Origin: Clostridium porci
GTDB lineage: Bacteria > Bacillota > Clostridia > Lachnospirales > Lachnospiraceae
DNA length: 64,000 bases
Reading direction: 5' to 3'
Assembly: GCF_009696375.1 (NCBI RefSeq)
Contig: NZ_VUMD01000008.1
Coordinates: 1 to 64,000 of the forward strand
Shown: in pieces, positions 62,476 to 64,000 of the stretch
How the letters are laid out: each line of letters opens with the position of its first letter
How positions within the stretch are numbered: position 1 is the first letter of the stretch
Translations under genes and position numbers: made by a program
Notes under the pieces: generated by a model
What the model was told of the DNA's origin: nothing
Database searches by the model: none
Seen by the model: the letters and a program-made list of their open reading frames with translations, nothing else

Positions 62476-63746
62476 TTTACGCCACCTGCCTTTATAATGT
62501 AATTTCCGCTGGCCAGATATCCCTCCGGATAGTCGCCTGCCTCTGTCTCGCCTGCAATGGCTGTGTTCCTGCCCACCTTAACGCCGTCAGGTATAGTTGA
62601 ATTTTCACCAACAGTTACAAGGTCAAACTGGTATACCTTGGGGGAATAGGTACTTGGGGCATACTCTCCTACCCCCAGCTCCACCCCGGCTCCAATGGTG
62701 ACGTGCTCAGCTACAATGGCTTTGTCCACCACCGTTCCAGCTCCAACGGAGCTTCCCTGCATAATAATGGAATCCCGCACAACCGCTCCTTCTCCGATGG
62801 TAACGCCGGCTCCAATTACAGAATTGCGAACCTCACCGTAAACCTCTGTGCCTTCTCCGATGATGCTCCTCTCAATATTGGCATTTGGCGAAATATACTG
62901 AGGAGGAATCACGTCGCTCTTGGTATAAATCTTCCAATATTCCTCATAAAGATTGAACTCAGGAATAATGTCGATCAGCTCCATATTAGCCTCCCAGTAA
63001 GAGCCCAGAGTTCCTACATCCTTCCAGTATCCATTGTACTCGTAAGCAAACTCCCTGTCTCCTCTTGCATGGCAGTATGGGATAATGTGCTTTCCAAAAT
63101 CACAGCCCGGCTCGTCCTTCATCTTAATGAGGGCTTCCTTCAACACAGACCAGCTGAATATGTAAATGCCCATAGAGGCCAGATTACTTCTGGGAGCCGC
63201 AGGCTTTTCCTCAAACTCTATAATGCGGTTAGACTCATCCGTAATCAGAATACCGAAGCGGCTGGCCTCCTCAATGGGAACGGGCATGGCAGCAATGGTG
63301 ATATCTGCATTGTTCGCTTTGTGATAATCCAGCATAACCTCGTAATCCATCTTGTAGATATGGTCTCCTGACAAAATAAGCACATATTCAGGATTATATG
63401 CCTCCATATATTCCAGGTTTTGATAGATTGCATTGGCAGTGCCTGTGTACCAGTCGCTGCCCTTGCTGCGCTCATAAGGAGGCAAAATAGTTACTCCGCC
63501 CACATTTCTGTCCAAATCCCACGGAATCCCTATACCAATGTGGGCATTTAAACGCAGCGGCTGGTACTGTGTCAAAACTCCAACTGTATCTACTCCTGAA
63601 TTAATGCAGTTACTCAGCGGAAAATCAATGATTCGATATTTTCCCCCAAACGATACCGCTGGCTTGGCTACCTTCTGTGTCAAAACTCCAAGCCGGCTTC
63701 CCTGTCCACCAGCTAAAAGCATGGCAATCATTTCTTTTTTAATCAA
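62472..63746 (-). CDS. glgC: Glucose-1-phosphate adenylyltransferase
   Basis: 424 residues from a TTG at 63746 after AGAGGTGA, giving the typical [20 protein letters not shown]. It makes ADP-glucose from glucose-1-phosphate and ATP. It shows [32 protein letters not shown] and [22 protein letters not shown]. First gene of the glgC-glgD pair; no other glycogen gene is in the window. Confidence 0.95.
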   Translation of the reverse strand: MIKKEMIAMLLAGGQGSRLGVLTQKVAKPAVSFGGKYRIIDFPLSNCINSGVDTVGVLTQYQPLRLNAHIGIGIPWDLDRNVGGVTILPPYERSKGSDWYTGTANAIYQNLEYMEAYNPEYVLILSGDHIYKMDYEVMLDYHKANNADITIAAMPVPIEEASRFGILITDESNRIIEFEEKPAAPRSNLASMGIYIFSWSVLKEALIKMKDEPGCDFGKHIIPYCHARGDREFAYEYNGYWKDVGTLGSYWEANMELIDIIPEFNLYEEYWKIYTKSDVIPPQYISPNANIERSIIGEGTEVYGEVRNSVIGAGVTIGEGAVVRDSIIMQGSSVGAGTVVDKAIVAEHVTIGAGVELGVGEYAPSTYSPKVYQFDLVTVGENSTIPDGVKVGRNTAIAGETEAGDYPEGYLASGNYIIKAGGVK

Positions 63747-63785
63747 CGTTATCACCTCTTGCTGTTGTAATTTTTAGTAATTTTA

Positions 63786-63815
63786 ATTATAGCACAAACT
63801 TCATGAATAGTATAT
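63786..63815 (-). promoter_or_regulatory. Extended -10 promoter of glgC
   Basis: TGCTATAAT on the minus strand (TG-N-TATAAT form), about 40 bases before glgC, with a poor -35. The rest of 63832-64000 shows no gene. Confidence 0.5.
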
Positions 63816-64000
63816 AAATTTTTACTTATATTTCAATATTTTTGTGCATTTTTCCGACATTTCCTTTCCGCTCTCTCCATTTAACAATGGATTCTTCGTG
63901 AAATAGCATGTCACTCCTTCCTCACCTCTGCTATCGACTCCCCTCCCCCTGAAAAAATCCGGCATTCAGAACAAACTATCATCTCAAACATTGTATCAGA

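Overview
The window looks like the chromosome of an anaerobic, spore-forming gut Firmicute, most likely a Lachnospiraceae (Clostridium cluster XIVa type). The reasons are the sporulation regulators spoVT and spoVG, a CwlD-like amidase, a mannose-family PTS, an AraC-controlled beta-glucuronidase locus, oleate hydratase, pyruvate formate-lyase, a Trp T-box operon, glgC/glgD, and strong AAGGAGG ribosome binding sites throughout. The species is inferred; no rRNA or other typing gene is present.

Positions 1 to about 5277 are the right end of an AT-rich integrated mobile element. It carries a Rep of the CRESS-DNA type (HUH endonuclease plus superfamily 3 helicase). Just upstream of rep lies a perfect 10-bp stem whose loop, on the rep strand, reads TAGTATTACC. 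This contains the circovirus/geminivirus-type nonanucleotide and is followed by a tandem GTGTCA hexamer. The element also encodes an FtsK/HerA-like ATPase, a two-helix membrane protein, a small beta-rich protein, two XRE regulators and a secreted cell-wall-binding cargo protein. It ends at a 20-bp copy of a tRNA 3' end (probably tRNA-Leu). The intact tRNA and any integrase would lie left of the window. A CRESS replicon with its origin, living as a tRNA-integrated bacterial element, is the most striking content here.

From 5.3 to 18 kb there are envelope and regulatory genes: CwlD-like amidase, metallophosphoesterase lipoprotein, SH3-GH18 protein, an unusual Ser/Thr kinase fused to a degenerate P-loop domain next to a second such protein, mecA, and a DUF1858 redox protein. 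A large secreted protein is split by a G11 tract that looks phase-variable. From 18.4 to 22 kb is the pyruvate formate-lyase locus, in which the glycyl-radical domain is encoded by a separate 81-codon gene, followed by pflA and a small ferredoxin. An ABC permease remnant, a class-I amidotransferase-like hydrolase and an ECF sigma/anti-sigma pair follow.

From 25.6 to 33 kb is the complete trpEGDCFBA operon, read leftward from a consensus promoter through a tryptophan T-box leader. From 33 to 42.6 kb are housekeeping genes (zinc ribbon protein, oleate hydratase, rsmA, tatD, traX-like, metG) and a DUF885 lipoprotein. From 42.7 to 48.9 kb is an RpiR-controlled operon: GNAT, PIG-L deacetylase, MurNAc-6-phosphate etherase and a complete mannose-family PTS. 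It probably imports and degrades an N-acetylated amino sugar from peptidoglycan.

The right part holds spoVT, the beta-glucuronidase/GPH-symporter operon with a divergent AraC activator, a TM1266-like regulator with DUF1622, mfd, pth, a monofunctional GT51 transglycosylase, spoVG, and the glgC-glgD pair. Most genes from 25 to 64 kb read leftward. No intact tRNA or rRNA gene, CRISPR array or insertion sequence was seen.
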